This document shows, piece by piece, positions 1-11,631 of a stretch of DNA of 64,000 nucleotides. Under the pieces are notes generated by a model, which did no database searches, had not been told where the DNA came from, and saw only the letters and a program-made list of their open reading frames with translations. The stretch comes from Megaustenia siamemsis. Its lineage: Eukaryota; Mollusca; Gastropoda; Stylommatophora; Ariophantidae. The translations under genes and the position numbers were made by a program. The first letter of the stretch is position 1; every line of letters starts with the position of its first letter. The DNA lies in NCBI GenBank assembly GCA_032433765.1, contig JAVIAB010000051.1:147835275-147899274 (forward strand), given 5' to 3'.

Positions 1-99
1 AATTTCAGAAAGTTGTTTAATATCATTTCAATGATGGTTGCTGTTTTCTATTTCTAGAATGACATGTTGTGTCTCCAAGAAGACACATATCGTCTCATC

Positions 100-905
100 A
101 TCATCATCATCGAGTGCCGTCTCCGCAACGAAGGTTGCCTACCATGGGGCGCATTCTGCTCTGTCTCTTGCTTTGATGGTGCAGGTTGTCATAGGCTGAT
201 TTGTCCATCTTTTGATGTTACTCGTCCATGTTAGTCTTGGTCTGCCTCTTTTACCTTGTATTTTCCCCTCCAGGATTACTTTTGGTAGGCTGTTGTGTCT
301 TTTAACAGGTCCCAAAAATCGCATTTGTCTTGTTTGAATTGTGTTTAGTAGTTCTCTTTTCATTTTAATTGTTTTAAGACTTCATCGTTTGTTTTCTTTT
401 CCTTCCATCCAATTCTACCTATTCTTCTATATATCCACATTTCAAAGGCTTAAATTCTCTGTTCTGTTTTCTTGTCTAATGTCCATGTTTCTGCATCATA
501 TAGGAATATTGAGAAGATGTAACATTTTGCTATTCTTAGTTTTAGCCCTGGTGTTATTTGTTTTGATGTTAGTATGTCCTTCATGACATTAAAATTACTT
601 TTTGTCATTCCTATTCTTTTGTTTATTTCAGTTGTACATTTTCCACCACTGGTTACAGTATGTCCAAGGTAGTTGTAGCTCTGAACTGTCTCCAGGTCTA
701 TTCCTTCAATTTTGATATCCACTTGTGGGTTTTGAGTATTTTCTTTGTTTATGATCATAGTTTTAGTCTTTTTGATATTCATATCTAGTCCATATTTTTT
801 GCTTGTCATGTTTATTTCATTAAGTAATTGTTGTAGATCTTTAGGATTTGCTGATAGTAGTACAGTATCGTCAGCATATCCTAGGTTATTGATTTGACAT
901 ATCGT
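100..905 (-). mobile_element. LINE fragment, family gamma (RT palm to 3' end)
   Basis: This is a 5'-truncated non-LTR retrotransposon read on the minus strand. The reverse-transcriptase catalytic box YADD is intact (codons at 867-878) and is followed in frame by a segment of the type KYGLDMNIKKTKTM. The thumb/C-terminal region follows at 450-809, with YNYLGHTVTSGGKCTTEI and a degraded AETWTLDKKTE. A frameshift then leads to the C-terminal tail at 139-363 (RQMRFLGPVKRHNSLPK, then GKRGRPRLTW). The element ends in a short (GAT)n tract read on the minus strand. These signatures match the endonuclease-RT LINEs, probably RTE-like, that are common in invertebrates; the clade is my inference. It is dead: the 5' end is missing and the frame is broken. 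The same family recurs at 1600-1995, 6650-6775 and 34920-35180. Confidence 0.85.
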
Positions 906-971
906 CTACTGTTTTTGTATTTAAACAGTTAACTGTTGTAGGAGTAGATTGATTTACTCAGTGGTTTATTT

Positions 972-1655
972 CATTCATTTAGTCTCGTCTCCACATCAAT
1001 AGTTGGCTACTATAGCGCGCTTTCATTCATTTAGTGTCGTCTCCACATCAATGGTTGGCTACTATAGCGCGCTTTCATTCATTTAGTCTCGTCTCCACAT
1101 CAATGGTTGGCTACTATAGCGTGCTTTCATTCATTTAGTCTCGTCTCCACATCAATGGTTGGCTACTATAGCGGGCTTTCATTCATTTAGTCTCGTCTCC
1201 ACATCAATGGTTGGCTACTATAGCGCGCTTTCATTCATTTAGTGTCGTCTCCACATCAATGGTTGGCTACTATAGCGCGCTTTCATTCATTTAGTCTCGT
1301 CTCCACATCAATGGTTGGCTACTATAGCGCGCTTGCATTCATTTGGTCTCGTCTCCACATCAATGGTTGGCTACCATAGAGCGCTTGCATTCATTTGGTC
1401 TCGTCTCCACATCAATGGTTGGCTACTATAGCGCGCTTTAATTCATTTAGTGTCGTCTCCACATCAATGGTTGGCTACTATAGCGCGCTTTAATTCATTT
1501 AGTGTCGTCTCCACATCAATGGTTGGCTACTATAGCGCGCTTTCATTCATTTAGTGTCGTCTCCACATCAATGGTTAGCTACCATAGAGCGCTTGCATTC
1601 ATTTGGTCTCGTCTCCACATCAATGGTTGGCTACCATGAAGCGCCATTTTACTGG
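972..1655. repeat. 52-bp minisatellite made from a LINE 3' terminus, about 13 copies
   Basis: The period is 52 bp (the same CATTCATTT word starts at 972, 1024 and 1076). Each unit contains TCGTCTCCACATCAATGG followed by TTGGCTACTATAGCGCGC. That stretch is homologous to the last ~40 bp of family gamma LINEs (compare CCGTCTCCGCAACGAAGG then TTGCCTACCATGGGGCGC at 118-152). The array runs directly into a minus-strand gamma LINE at about 1600. Confidence 0.92.
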
Positions 1656-1995
1656 ATCTCTTGTCTTAATGGTGTACGTTGTCATAGGTTCACCTGTCCA
1701 CCTTTTCATGTTATTAGTCTACATTTGTCTTGGTCTGTTTCTGCATCGTCTACATTCTACCTTCCCTTACAAATGACTTTTAGAAGAGTATTATGTCTGT
1801 TCACATGTCCAAAAATTGTCAGTTGATTTTATTTTTTAATTTGTTACGTAGTTTTTTTTTTTTCATTTTCAGCTGATCCAGTGCTTTCTTGTTTGTCTTA
1901 TTTTCCTTCCACCAAATTCTCCCCATTTTCCTATAGATCCACATTCTAAATGCTTAAATTGTCTCCTCTGTTTTCCTATTTACTATGCGTGTCTA
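1600..1995 (-). mobile_element. LINE fragment, family gamma, 3' part
   Basis: Nucleotide-level match to the 118-500 copy on the same strand. Shared words include GGTTGTCATAG, the CACCTTTTCATGTTA and GTCTTGGTCTG blocks, and the ATAGATCCACATTCTAAATG block. It is more decayed than the first copy and has several indels, including a poly-T expansion near 1850. Its 3' terminus is continuous with the 52-bp array at 972-1655. It ends abruptly near 1995. Confidence 0.8.
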
Positions 1996-2318
1996 CCGAA
2001 CGGGCCCTTAGTTTTGTTGTTGTTTTTGATACAGGAAGAACTCTCACACAACAAATGAAAGTAAAAGTGATGAACAAAGACGTTCCTCATGTAAGAAGAT
2101 TCAACGTTGAGAAGCTGTAACTTCTTGAAAAATAGAAAGCGTCATTAAAAATAAACACATAAATGTAAGCAGCTGCTGGATATGTTTCAATAGAGAACTC
2201 TGGAGGATGGCGTATAATCGTGATGATGTCCCCTGTTACTAAGTTACCGTCTACATCGGAACATTTACCTGGCGTGTTTGAATGGAGAGAGTGTTTGGTT
2301 TTGAAAACGAGGTCGGTC
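1996..2318. other. No recognised feature
   Basis: Unique-looking AT-rich sequence between a LINE fragment and a minisatellite. No ORF, RNA or TE signature was recognised. Confidence 0.5.
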
Positions 2319-4761
2319 GGAGTTGATGTATGTTGTCACAGTTGATGTATGTTGTCACAGTTGGTGTATGTTGTCACAGTTGGTGTATGTTGTCACAGTT
2401 GGTGTATGTTGTCACAGTTGGTGTATGTTGTCACAGTTGATGTATGTTGTCACAGTTGATGTATGTTGTCACAGTTGATGTATGTTGTCACAGTTGGTGT
2501 ATGATGTCACAGTTGGTGTATGTTGTCACAGTTGATGTATGTTGTCACAGTTGATGTATGTTGTCACAGTTGGTGTATGTTGACACAGTTGATGTATGTT
2601 GTCACAGTTGATGTATGTTGCCACATTTGATGTATGTTGTCACAGTTGATATATGCTGTCACAGTTGATGTATGTTGTCACAGTTGATATATGCTATCGT
2701 AGCTGATTTTGTTGTCACAGTTGATGTATGTTGTCACAGTTGGTGTATGTTGTCACATTTGATGTATGTTGTCACAGTTGATGTATGTTGTCACAACTGA
2801 AATATGTTGTCACAGTAGAAGCATGTTGTCACAATTGATGTATGTTGTCACAGTTGATATATGTTGTCATAGTTGATGTATGTTGTCACAGTTGATGTAT
2901 GTTGTGACTGTTGATGTATGTTGTCACAATTGATGTATGTTGTCACAGCTGATGTATGTTGTCACTGTTGATGTATGTTGTCACAGTTGATGTATGTTTT
3001 AACATAGTCTCAGTTGATGTGTGTTGTCACAGTTGATGTATGTTGTCACATAGTCTTAGTTGATGTATGTTGTCAAATAGGCTCAGTTGATATGTGTTGT
3101 CACATAGTATCAGTTGATGTATGTTTGTCACATAGTCTCAGTTGATGTATGTTGTCACATAGTCTCGGTTGATGTATGTAGTCAAATAGGCTCAGTTGAT
3201 ATGTGTTGTCACATAGTAATAGTTGATGTATGTTTGTCACATAGTCTCAGTTGATGTAGGTTGTCACATAGTCTCATTTGATGTATGTTGGCACAGTTGA
3301 TGTATGTTATCACTGTTGATGTATGCTGTCACAGTTGATGTATGTTGTCACAGTTGATGTATGTTGTCACATAGTCTCATTTGATGTTTGTTGGCACAGT
3401 TGATGTATGTTGTCATAGTTGAGGTATGTTGTCACAGTTGATGTATGTTGTCACATAGTCTCAGTTGATGTGTGTTGTCACATAGTCTCAGTTGATGTAT
3501 GTTGTCACATAGTCTCAGTTGATATAGGTTGTCTATGTTGATGTATGTTGTCACAGTTGATGTATGTTGTCACAATTGATGCATGTTGTCATAGTTGATG
3601 CATTTTGTCACAGTTGATGTATTTTGTCGCAGTTGATGTATGTTGTCACAGTTGATGTATTTTGTCACTGTTGATGTATGTTGTCGCAGTTGATATATGT
3701 TGTCGTAGCTGATGTATGTTGTCACAGTTGATGTATGTTGTCACAGTTTATGTATGTTGTCACAGTTAGTGTATGTTGTCACATATGATGTATGTTGTGA
3801 CAGATGATGTATGTTGTCACAGTTGATGTATGTTGTCACAGTTGATGTATGTTTTCACTGTTGATATATGTTGTCACACTTGATATATGTTGTCACAGTT
3901 GATATATGTTGTCACAGTTGATATATGTTGTCACAATTGAAATATGCTGTCACAGTAGATGCATGTTGTCACAATTGATGTATGTTGTCACAATTGATGT
4001 ATGATGTCATAGTTGATGTATGTTGTCTCATTTGATGTATGTTGTCACTGTTGATGTATGTTGTCATAGTTGTGGTATGTGGTCACAGTTGATGTATGTT
4101 GTCACTGTTGATGTATGTTGTCACTGTTGATGTATTTTATCACAATTGATGTATGTTGTCACAGTTGATGTATGTTTTCGCATAGTCTCAGTTGATGTAT
4201 GTTGTCACAGTTGATGTATGTGGTCGCATAGTTTCATTTGATGTATGTTGTCGCATAGTCTCAGTTGATGTATGTTGTCACTGTTGATGTATGTTGTCAC
4301 AGTTGATGTATGTTGTCACATATTCTCAGTTGATGTATGTTGTCACATAGGCTCAGTTTATATTGTTGTCACATAGTATCAGTTGATGTATGTTTGTCAC
4401 ATAGTCTCAGTTGATGTAAGTTGTCACAGTTGATGTATGTTATCACTGTTGATGTGTGTTGTCACAATTGATGTATGTTGCCACAGTTGATGTATGTTGT
4501 CACAGTTGATGTATGTTGTCACAGTTGATGCATGTTGTCACAGTTGATATATGTTGTCATAGTTGATGCATGTTGTCTCAGTTGCTGTATGTTGTCACAG
4601 TTCATGTATGTTGTCTCAGTTGCTGTATGTTGTTACAGTTGATGTATGTTGTTACAGTTGATGTATGTTGTCATAGTTGATGCATGTTGTCACAGTTGAT
4701 GTATGTTGTCACAGTTGATGTATGTTGTCACAGTTGATGTATGTTGTTACAGTTGGTGTAT
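2319..4761. repeat. 19-bp minisatellite with 27-bp variants, roughly 120 units
   Basis: The basic unit is GTTGATGTATGTTGTCACA (19 bp; for example 2341 to 2360). From about 3000 onward many units carry an extra 8 bp (TAGTCTCA), giving 27-bp units mixed with 19-bp ones. Homogeneity is higher in the first 400 bp and divergence increases inward. Confidence 0.95.
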
Positions 4762-4924
4762 CTTGTGGTTTTATGTGTCTGGGAGAATGAATACAACTTA
4801 TTGACTTTTATTGTGAGTTGATTGTTTCTTTCACTAGTTTTTGTGTGCCTTGGAGCTAGATTGGGTTTCTTTTTCGAATATACGTAGAATGTGACTGTGA
4901 CTTGTGATTGCAACTGTGATTTGA

Positions 4925-5375
4925 CTAAAATGTATATGCGATTGTGACTTTATTTGACTTGTGTATGTGATTGTGACTTGTTTTGATTTGTGTACGTGAC
5001 TGTGACTTAATTTGACTTGTGTATATGACTGTGACTTAATTTGATTTGTTTATGTAATTGTGACTTGATTGGACTTGTGTATGTGACTGGGACTTGATTT
5101 GACTTGTGTATATGACTGTGACTTAATTTGATTTGTTTATGTAATTGTGACTTGATTTGACTTGTGTATGTGACTGGGACTTGATTTGACTTGTGTATAT
5201 GACTGTGACTTAATTTGATTTGTTTATGTAATTGTAACTTGATTTGACTTGTGTATATGACTGTGACTTGATTTGATTTGTTTATGTAATTGTGACTTGA
5301 TTTAACTTGTGTATGTGACTGGGACTTGATTTGACTTATATGTGTAACTGCAGCTTGATTTGAATTGTGTGTACA
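4925..5375. repeat. 29-bp degenerate minisatellite with an 87-bp higher-order period
   Basis: Units resemble GACTTGTGTATATGACTGTG plus ACTTGATTT (29 bp). Three different unit types alternate (GTGTATGTGACTGGG, GTGTATATGACTGTG, TTTATGTAATTGTG), giving an 87-bp super-period (for example 5077 and 5164). Confidence 0.85.
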
Positions 5376-5639
5376 TTGGTAGTTCTTTTATGGTTTTAGA
5401 CACCTGTCTTTTTGTGATCAGCTGCAATGAAATCTGTTAAAATTGCGAAGATGTAGGCTGAATACTGAGATAATTGAGTGTGACAAAATGACTTTACATC
5501 TCTGGTGACTACCTTTTAGTGCTTAGTTCTGAGTGTGCTTTAGAATTGTATTTATTTATTTGTCCTATTGGAGTGCTCACGTTTATGCATGACATGAAGT
5601 TGCTTGATTTTGTAGCACAGTTTCTATTATTACACTTGT

Positions 5640-6500
5640 TGTCACTCTAAACATCTTCTACCTTTCAGCTCCCTGTGGAGCATAGTTCTTCAACAAACAC
5701 TTTTCAAGCCATTCTGTTTCTTGCAATTCTTTTAAGATCATTCCTTGTCTTCCCCATCAACTGCATCTCTGCTTCTATTTGTCTTCTCCAAGAATATTTT
5801 GGTCTTCCTCTTTGTCTTTTTCCTTGGATTCCAAAAAGGCATGTTGTGTAATACTCTCATTTGGCTACCGCAGTGTGTGTCCTATCCTGCGCCATCGTCT
5901 TCGCTGTATCTCTTTATCCACTGGTATTTGACTGGTACATTTCCATAATTCTATGTTAGTGATTTTGTCCTGCCATTTCCATAATTCTATGTTAGTGATT
6001 TTGTCCTGCCATTTCCATAATTCTATGTTAGTGATTTTGTCCTGCCATTTCCATAATTCTATGTTAGTGATTTTGTCCTGCCATTTCCATAATTCTATGT
6101 TAGTGATTTTGTCCTGCCATTTCCATAATTCTATGTTAGTGATTTTGTCCTGCCATTTCCATAATTCTATGTTAGTGATTTTGTCCTGCCATTTCCATAA
6201 TTCTATGTTAGTGATTTTGCCCTGCCATTTCCATAATTCTATGTTAGGGATTTTGTCCTGCCATTTCTATAATTCTATGTTAGTGATTTTGTCCTGCCAT
6301 TTCCATAATTCTATGTTAGTGATTTTGTACTGCCATTTCCATAATTCTATGTTAGTGATTTTGTCCTGCCATTTCCATCCTTTTTTTCTGCGCAAGAATC
6401 CGTTAATGAAGGTCTGTATCTTTGTGATTGTCATTTTTGTTGTTCTCCAATGTTTCACAGCCAGATAATAAGACTGACATACTATTGAAGTTAACAATTT
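5640..6500 (-). mobile_element. LINE C-terminal fragment, family delta, interrupted by its own tandem repeat
   Basis: Read on the minus strand, the start resembles SYYLAVKHWRTTKMT, KIQTFINGFLRRKKG and KWQDKITNIELW. Past the array it continues as ELWKCTSQIPVDKEIQRRRW then RRIGHTLR, followed by a stop and a frameshifted tail rich in Lys/Arg. The KIQTFIN...ELW...RRRW..IGHTLR order is the conserved C-terminal region of endonuclease-RT LINEs seen in many aquatic invertebrates. The RT core is absent. A 36-bp tandem array (5949-6380) repeats the 12 codons KWQDKITNIELW inside the former ORF. The element is clearly non-functional. Confidence 0.8.
5949..6380. repeat. 36-bp tandem array, 12 near-identical units, born inside LINE codons
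   Basis: The period is exactly 36 bp (5941, 5977 and so on), equal to 12 codons, so the minus-strand LINE frame is kept open through the array. Units are almost identical, with a few single-base changes. Both edges carry CATTTCCAT (near 5938 and 6370), a candidate seed homology. Confidence 0.95.
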
Positions 6501-6649
6501 AAATCTTTGTATTTAACCTAATATCTTAGGATTTCCTTATGTTTGCCAGTGCAACACATTTAAAAAAAAACTTACAAAATTAGATGATACTTTGAGCAGG
6601 TGCACATTTAAAATGTGTTTTTATAATATTTAATCAGCTCACAGACAAG

Positions 6650-6775
6650 TAACATCAAAAGATGGACAAATCAACCGATGACAACCTGCACCATCAAAGC
6701 AAGAGATAGAGCAGAATGGCGCTCCATGGTAGCCAACCTTCGTTGCGGAGACGGCACTCAATGATGATGATGAAT
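6650..6775 (+). mobile_element. LINE 3' end, family gamma
   Basis: Plus-strand copy of the final ~120 bp of the gamma LINE. It contains ACATCAAAAGATGGACAAA, the CAAAGCAAGAGATAGAGCAG block, GTAGCCAACCTTCGTTGCGG and a terminal (ATG)n tail at about 6760-6772. It is strongly 5'-truncated. Confidence 0.85.
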
Positions 6776-7772
6776 CAGCTCTTTTACTCATTATTCATTT
6801 AAATATATCATGTCAATGATTTCCTTCATGTAATAATACTGTTTAATTGTACCGTTCTAGTCGAATTAAATGTAATTTAAAATTCTCGCAGGTTCTGTAT
6901 TCTGTAGTGCGTTCATAAATGTTTGCTGTTGTTTAAAAGTGTAGTAAATATCAACATTTAGACGAGCTGAACATTTACGGTCATTATGTGCAAGTTCGTT
7001 CAGGATTTTCTTCAAAGAAACTTGAAATGCACATTTTAAAATGTCGGTTGGTTGCTACCACAATATTTTCTCTAAAACTCATTAAGAGTAACAAAGGGAG
7101 GGTTACTAAATGTTTCTATTTCTCGAAGAAAAGCCAATGATTCCAGCTATCAATGGGCAGGAGGGACACAATTGTGACATAGGGAGGAAGATAAGAATAT
7201 AAATATGTGTTTCCAACAATGTTTACTTCACCAATGCTGGAATATAAATGTTTAAACATCGGAAACATTTGTGGAAGCATTAGAGTGTCATTATTTATAA
7301 TATTCACATCGATATGGCGATTGTTATGTCTAATCCTTATCCTGTCCACACGAGTCGTAAATTGGGAGCTGCAATTTGTGTTGTGTCAACCTTGAATTTG
7401 TTTTAAATTTATCAGCATTACAATACAATTGTAACAGATTCAACAACAAGAGAAGCTGTTCAGCAAAACAGTTCTCAGCATAAGACGCTAATATAGGGGT
7501 CAAGGTATCAAGATGCATAGAGATGCGAAGCTGCTGTAAGTAGCCGCCATGCAGTCAATTTCTGTGTATATCCTTACATATTTTTGTGTTGTTGTTTATT
7601 GTTCTAGCTGAAGGCCTACTTGGCCGAATAGTCGTTCGACTTTTGTTTTCTTTCTCAACTACGTTAAGCTGTTACCTTACCACTTTTGTCTCCGTTTTTA
7701 AATTGTCATAAGACTCTAATATTTTACCAAATGTATGACTTCCTGCTATCAACACGTCTGTCAAAATCCCAA

Positions 7773-7807
<35 letters not shown>

Positions 7808-8159
7808 TCACTGCCCTCCGTCGTTATGATATCAAAACCCCTTTTTATCAGGAGATAGTCACACATATTAAACATGCAATATATTAAATATTCGGGACTA
7901 CAGAATCTGCTAAAGAATCATCAAAAGCACTCTATGGTTTTCTGAAATGTCAATTGTGATTACTGCAGCATGAGAGTCGACCTTATCAACAAAACGTGCC
8001 ACCGCGCTTTGCCGAAAGCTGTGTAACGAGTGGAGCGGATATGGGGAATCCCCGACTGCAGTGATACTGATTCCATGAACAGAATAAGTATTCAGCAGTT
8101 AAAATTATAGAGAGACGAGACAAATTACGATGCTTCGGCAAAAGCTTTCATCACATACA
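6776..8159. other. No recognised gene; one (AT)n tract
   Basis: Low-complexity (AT)n lies at about 7776-7805. The remaining sequence shows only short ORFs with no familiar domain. I cannot tell whether any is a host exon. Confidence 0.5.
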
Positions 8160-8745
8160 AGATTTAGGGAACTTTGTTAACCTCAGACGGAAGATGTACA
8201 AAAGAGGTGAGATGCAGAATGGCTCAGGCAAAAGCAGCTTTCCAAAAAATGAGGAAGATACTATGCAATCCATTTTTGACAATAGAAACTGGAAAAAGAG
8301 TTCTTAAATGTTACGTAGAGCCAGTCTTAACATATGGATGCGAATCATGGACAATAGGACAACAGACAAGAAAATCACTGGAGTCTGTAGAAGTGTGGTT
8401 TTACAGAATAATGTTGAGAATACCATGGACAGCCAAGAAGAGTAATGAAAATATTCTGAAAGAGATCAAAACAAAAAGAGAGCTAATTTCCAATATCAGG
8501 AAGAAACAATCATCATTTTTTGGTCATGTAGTGAGAAGAGAACAGCTGGAATATATTGTGAGAACTTGGAAAATTAAGGGACGAAGAGATAGAGGGAAGG
8601 AAAGAGAAAAAATGCCAGACAGCTTAAGAGAATAGCTTGGCAGAAGGTCAACAACAGAAATGATAAATAATTGTCGAGATCGAAAGTTGTGGAGAGACAT
8701 GATTATCTACGCCAGCAGGCCCGGTACTTGATGATAATGATGAAT
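8160..8745 (+). mobile_element. LINE C-terminal fragment, family alpha
   Basis: An open stretch (8174-8635) reads TSDGRCTKEVRCRMAQAKAA, then VLTYGCESWTIGQQTRKSLE, WFYRIMLRIPWTAKK and a C-terminal FFGHVVRREQLEYIV. A stop is followed by a conserved tail encoding CRDRKLWRDMI-type residues and a (GAT)-like end near 8735. This is the region downstream of the RT palm. The RT catalytic box is absent because of 5' truncation. The same family lies at 33466-34505 (minus) and 56745-57165 (plus). Confidence 0.85.
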
Positions 8746-8811
8746 TACTTGAAGTGAACTTTTCAGTCAATATATTTATGTTTCAAAGTTCAATTGTTTG
8801 TGTGTGTATAT

Positions 8812-8824
8812 AATATATATATAT

Positions 8825-8886
<62 letters not shown>

Positions 8887-8907
8887 TGAAAAAAGGGGGG
8901 GGGGGAG
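8812..8907. repeat. Compound microsatellite (AT)n-(GA)n with a G-run
   Basis: (AT)n to about 8824, then (GA)n at 8828-8883, followed by GAAAGTGAAAAAA and a run of G. Confidence 0.95.
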
Positions 8908-9619
8908 GGAAGAGAAAGCAAAAAAGAACTTTCATTTCAAATGAAATATTCAATCGAATTGAGCGTAACAAAATAACGAAGACCTTCTCTAAATCTGGAT
9001 GGACCTAGTCTCTCAATAAAATTATTTTCGAAAGAAAAATCCCATGAAAGTGGTGGTTTCAAACTTCTATTAGTGCAAGCAGTCTTGGGGTTAAATCTGA
9101 GTACGGGACACCGTCAGTGTTAAGTAGCAGGCCGAGATACTGGTTCCGCTTTCTGAGCAGATGCGTATGTCAAATGTTGACATTCAGCCTCAACAGCAAT
9201 GTTTATACGACCTTTTCTGTAAGTCATATATCTCGCAACGATATTTGTCGCCTTTTAGAAAGGACAAATTGGCGCACTCTTCACAACGGAAACTCTTTTA
9301 TGACTCCCAGACGCGGATCGGTCTGTGATGGAATGTAAGCGTGCGTGCCATGAACTGGCTCGTGATCTTAAATCGTTCCAGATTATATCCTGCACGAGAC
9401 GCACCTTTCCTGATGCGACCTTTCTTAACTCTGATACAAACTGCAACACAATAACACCAACAATACCGTCAGTCATTATACATGTGATAACACTATAGCG
9501 ATATCATTAGTTATGTTGATGGTCACATATTGGCGCGAAGTCTCTAAAAGTGCTACAGTTATATCTCATTATTGTCGGTTCAGTTTCTTAATCCGATTCC
9601 GTCTAACATAGTTTTAGGC
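8908..9619. other. No recognised feature
   Basis: Apparently unique sequence. Short ORFs on both strands show no recognised motifs. Confidence 0.5.
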
Positions 9620-10595
9620 ATCAGACAGCCGTCTTTTGAGAACTTATCTCGTTATATCAGACAGCCGTCTTTTGAGAACTTATCTCGTTATATCAGACAG
9701 CCGTCTTTTGAGAACTTATCTCGTTATATCAGACAGCCGTCTTTTGAGAACTTATCTCGTTATATCAGACAGCCGTCTTTTGAGAACTTATCTCGTTATA
9801 TCAGACAGCCGTCTTTTGAGAACTTATCTCGTTATATCAGACAGCCGTCTTTTGAGAACTTACCTCGTTATAACAGACAGCCGTGTTTTGAGAACTTACC
9901 TCGTTATAACAGACAGCCGTCTTTTGAGAACTTACCTCGTTATAACAGACAGCCGTGTTTTGAGAACTTCCCATGTATTACATCAGGCATTCGTGTTTGA
10001 GAATTTTCCTCGTTACATCAGACAGCTTTATCTAAGATCTTCCCTCGTTACATCAGACAGCCGTGTTTAAGATCTTCCACGTTACATCAGATAATCTTGT
10101 TTAAGATCCTCCCTCGCTACATCAGAAAACCGCGTTTGAGAATTTCTCTCGTTACATCAGACAGCTGTGTTTAAGATCTTCACACCTAACAGCAGACAGC
10201 CGTGTTAAAGAAGTTCACTCGTTACATCAGACAACTGTTTTTAAAATCTTCCCTCGTTACATCAGACAGCCGTGTTTAAGATCTTCCACGTTACATCAGA
10301 TAATCTTGTTTAAGATCCTCCCTCGTTACATCAGACAACTGTTTTTAAGATCCTTCCTTCATTACATCAGACAACTGTTTTTAAAATCTCCCCTCGTTAC
10401 ATCAGACAGCTGTTTTTAAGATCCTTCCTTCATTACATCAGACAACTGTTTTTAAAATCTTCCCTCGTTACATCAGACAGCTGTATTTAAGATCGTCCCT
10501 CGTTACCTCAAGCAGACTTGTTACAGAAATTCCCTCGTTATATCAGACAGCTGTGTATAAGATCTTCCCTCGTTACATTCGGCAGGCGTGTCTGA
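9620..10595. repeat. 36-bp minisatellite grading into diverged 35-bp units
   Basis: The first nine or so units (TCAGACAGCCGTCTTTTGAG plus 16 bp; 9621, 9657 and so on) are nearly identical and 36 bp long. After about 9970 they become 35-bp, divergent units (CATCAGACAGCTGT, TTTAAGATCTTCCCTCGTTA). The open frames across the homogeneous part follow from the 36-bp (12-codon) period and are not evidence of a protein. Confidence 0.93.
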
Positions 10596-10870
10596 GACAT
10601 GAGCAAATATAAAACAGGTAACGATTAGTATGACACTTCTTCTTTCTTTTACAATTGTGTGTTTGTCTATCGCGACCACGGTGGAAGAACTACTCATCGC
10701 TCGATATATTATTTTCCTTTCAATTTTTGTTAAGATACTATACCTGAACTACCTAAATTAATACACTTCTCTAATTACCCCCAATTTTATTTCCCAAATT
10801 TATTCCAACTTGGGAGTGTTCAAAAATGTTAAAATGGTCTCAATCTACAAGAAAAATCTCACAAGGAACA

Positions 10871-11142
10871 AAATGTCAAAATTGTACTACATCCTGAACA
10901 AACGTTAACATTCTACTATACCATGCACAAAATTAAATGTCAAAATTCTGCTACATCCTAAACAAACGTTAACATTCTACTATATCTTGCCCAAAATTAA
11001 ATGTCAAAATTGTACTACATCCTAAACAAACGTTAACATTATATATTATATCATGCACAAAATTAAATGTCAAAATTGTACTACATCCTAAACAAACGTT
11101 AACATTCTATTATATCATGCACAAAATTAAATGTCAAAATTG
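10871..11142. repeat. 64-bp tandem repeat, about 4 copies
   Basis: AAATGTCAAAATTGTACTAC recurs at 10871, 10935, 10999, 11065 and 11129. One unit carries a 2-bp insertion. Confidence 0.92.
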
Positions 11143-11631
11143 CACAATACGAACAGAGCAGTACCGTCTAATGGCCCCAAGATATTTACAGAAAGCTGTT
11201 CGATTATTGTAAACTATTACAAGAATATTGAATTTTAGATTTTGTAATTTCTCTCTAACAGCGCCCCATAATCCACTGTTTTCGATTTTCAGCTATCGAA
11301 GGTTCTTTAAAATGCTCAACTTGAAGATGAGATTTTCTTTACATCATCCGCTTTGGATATGGCTAGTCTCTCTATCTTGCCTATGTTGAGATCACTGATC
11401 CATGAAAAAGTATATACAAAGATAAAGTGTGATTTCTTCAAAAGTCTTGCGAACCGAGCACCTTTTAAATGTGAGGCAAGCAGATTAGCTTCACTTCTTG
11501 ATCCACAAAGTCATCAACATTGTTATATAGTTCCTTTCCTGCAGGAGTAGATGACCATAGCGACAAATAATAATTAATTAATTTAAGGAGGAATCATAGT
11601 TATGTCCCTTAAAGGTTCCTCAACGACAAAC
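11143..11631. other. No recognised feature
   Basis: AT-rich sequence with one 65-codon open frame (11353-11550) of unknown nature. No family signature seen. Confidence 0.45.

Noticed and set aside
5953..6468. 171-residue plus-strand open frame of 12-residue repeats (MLVILSCHFHNS)
   Set aside because: It is the antisense reading of the 36-bp array inside a minus-strand LINE; the open frame results from the 3n period.
9572..10070. Two overlapping ~143-residue repetitive ORFs (IRQPSFENLSRY type)
   Set aside because: Two frames of the same 36-bp minisatellite are open at once, which shows the openness is due to the period and not to selection.
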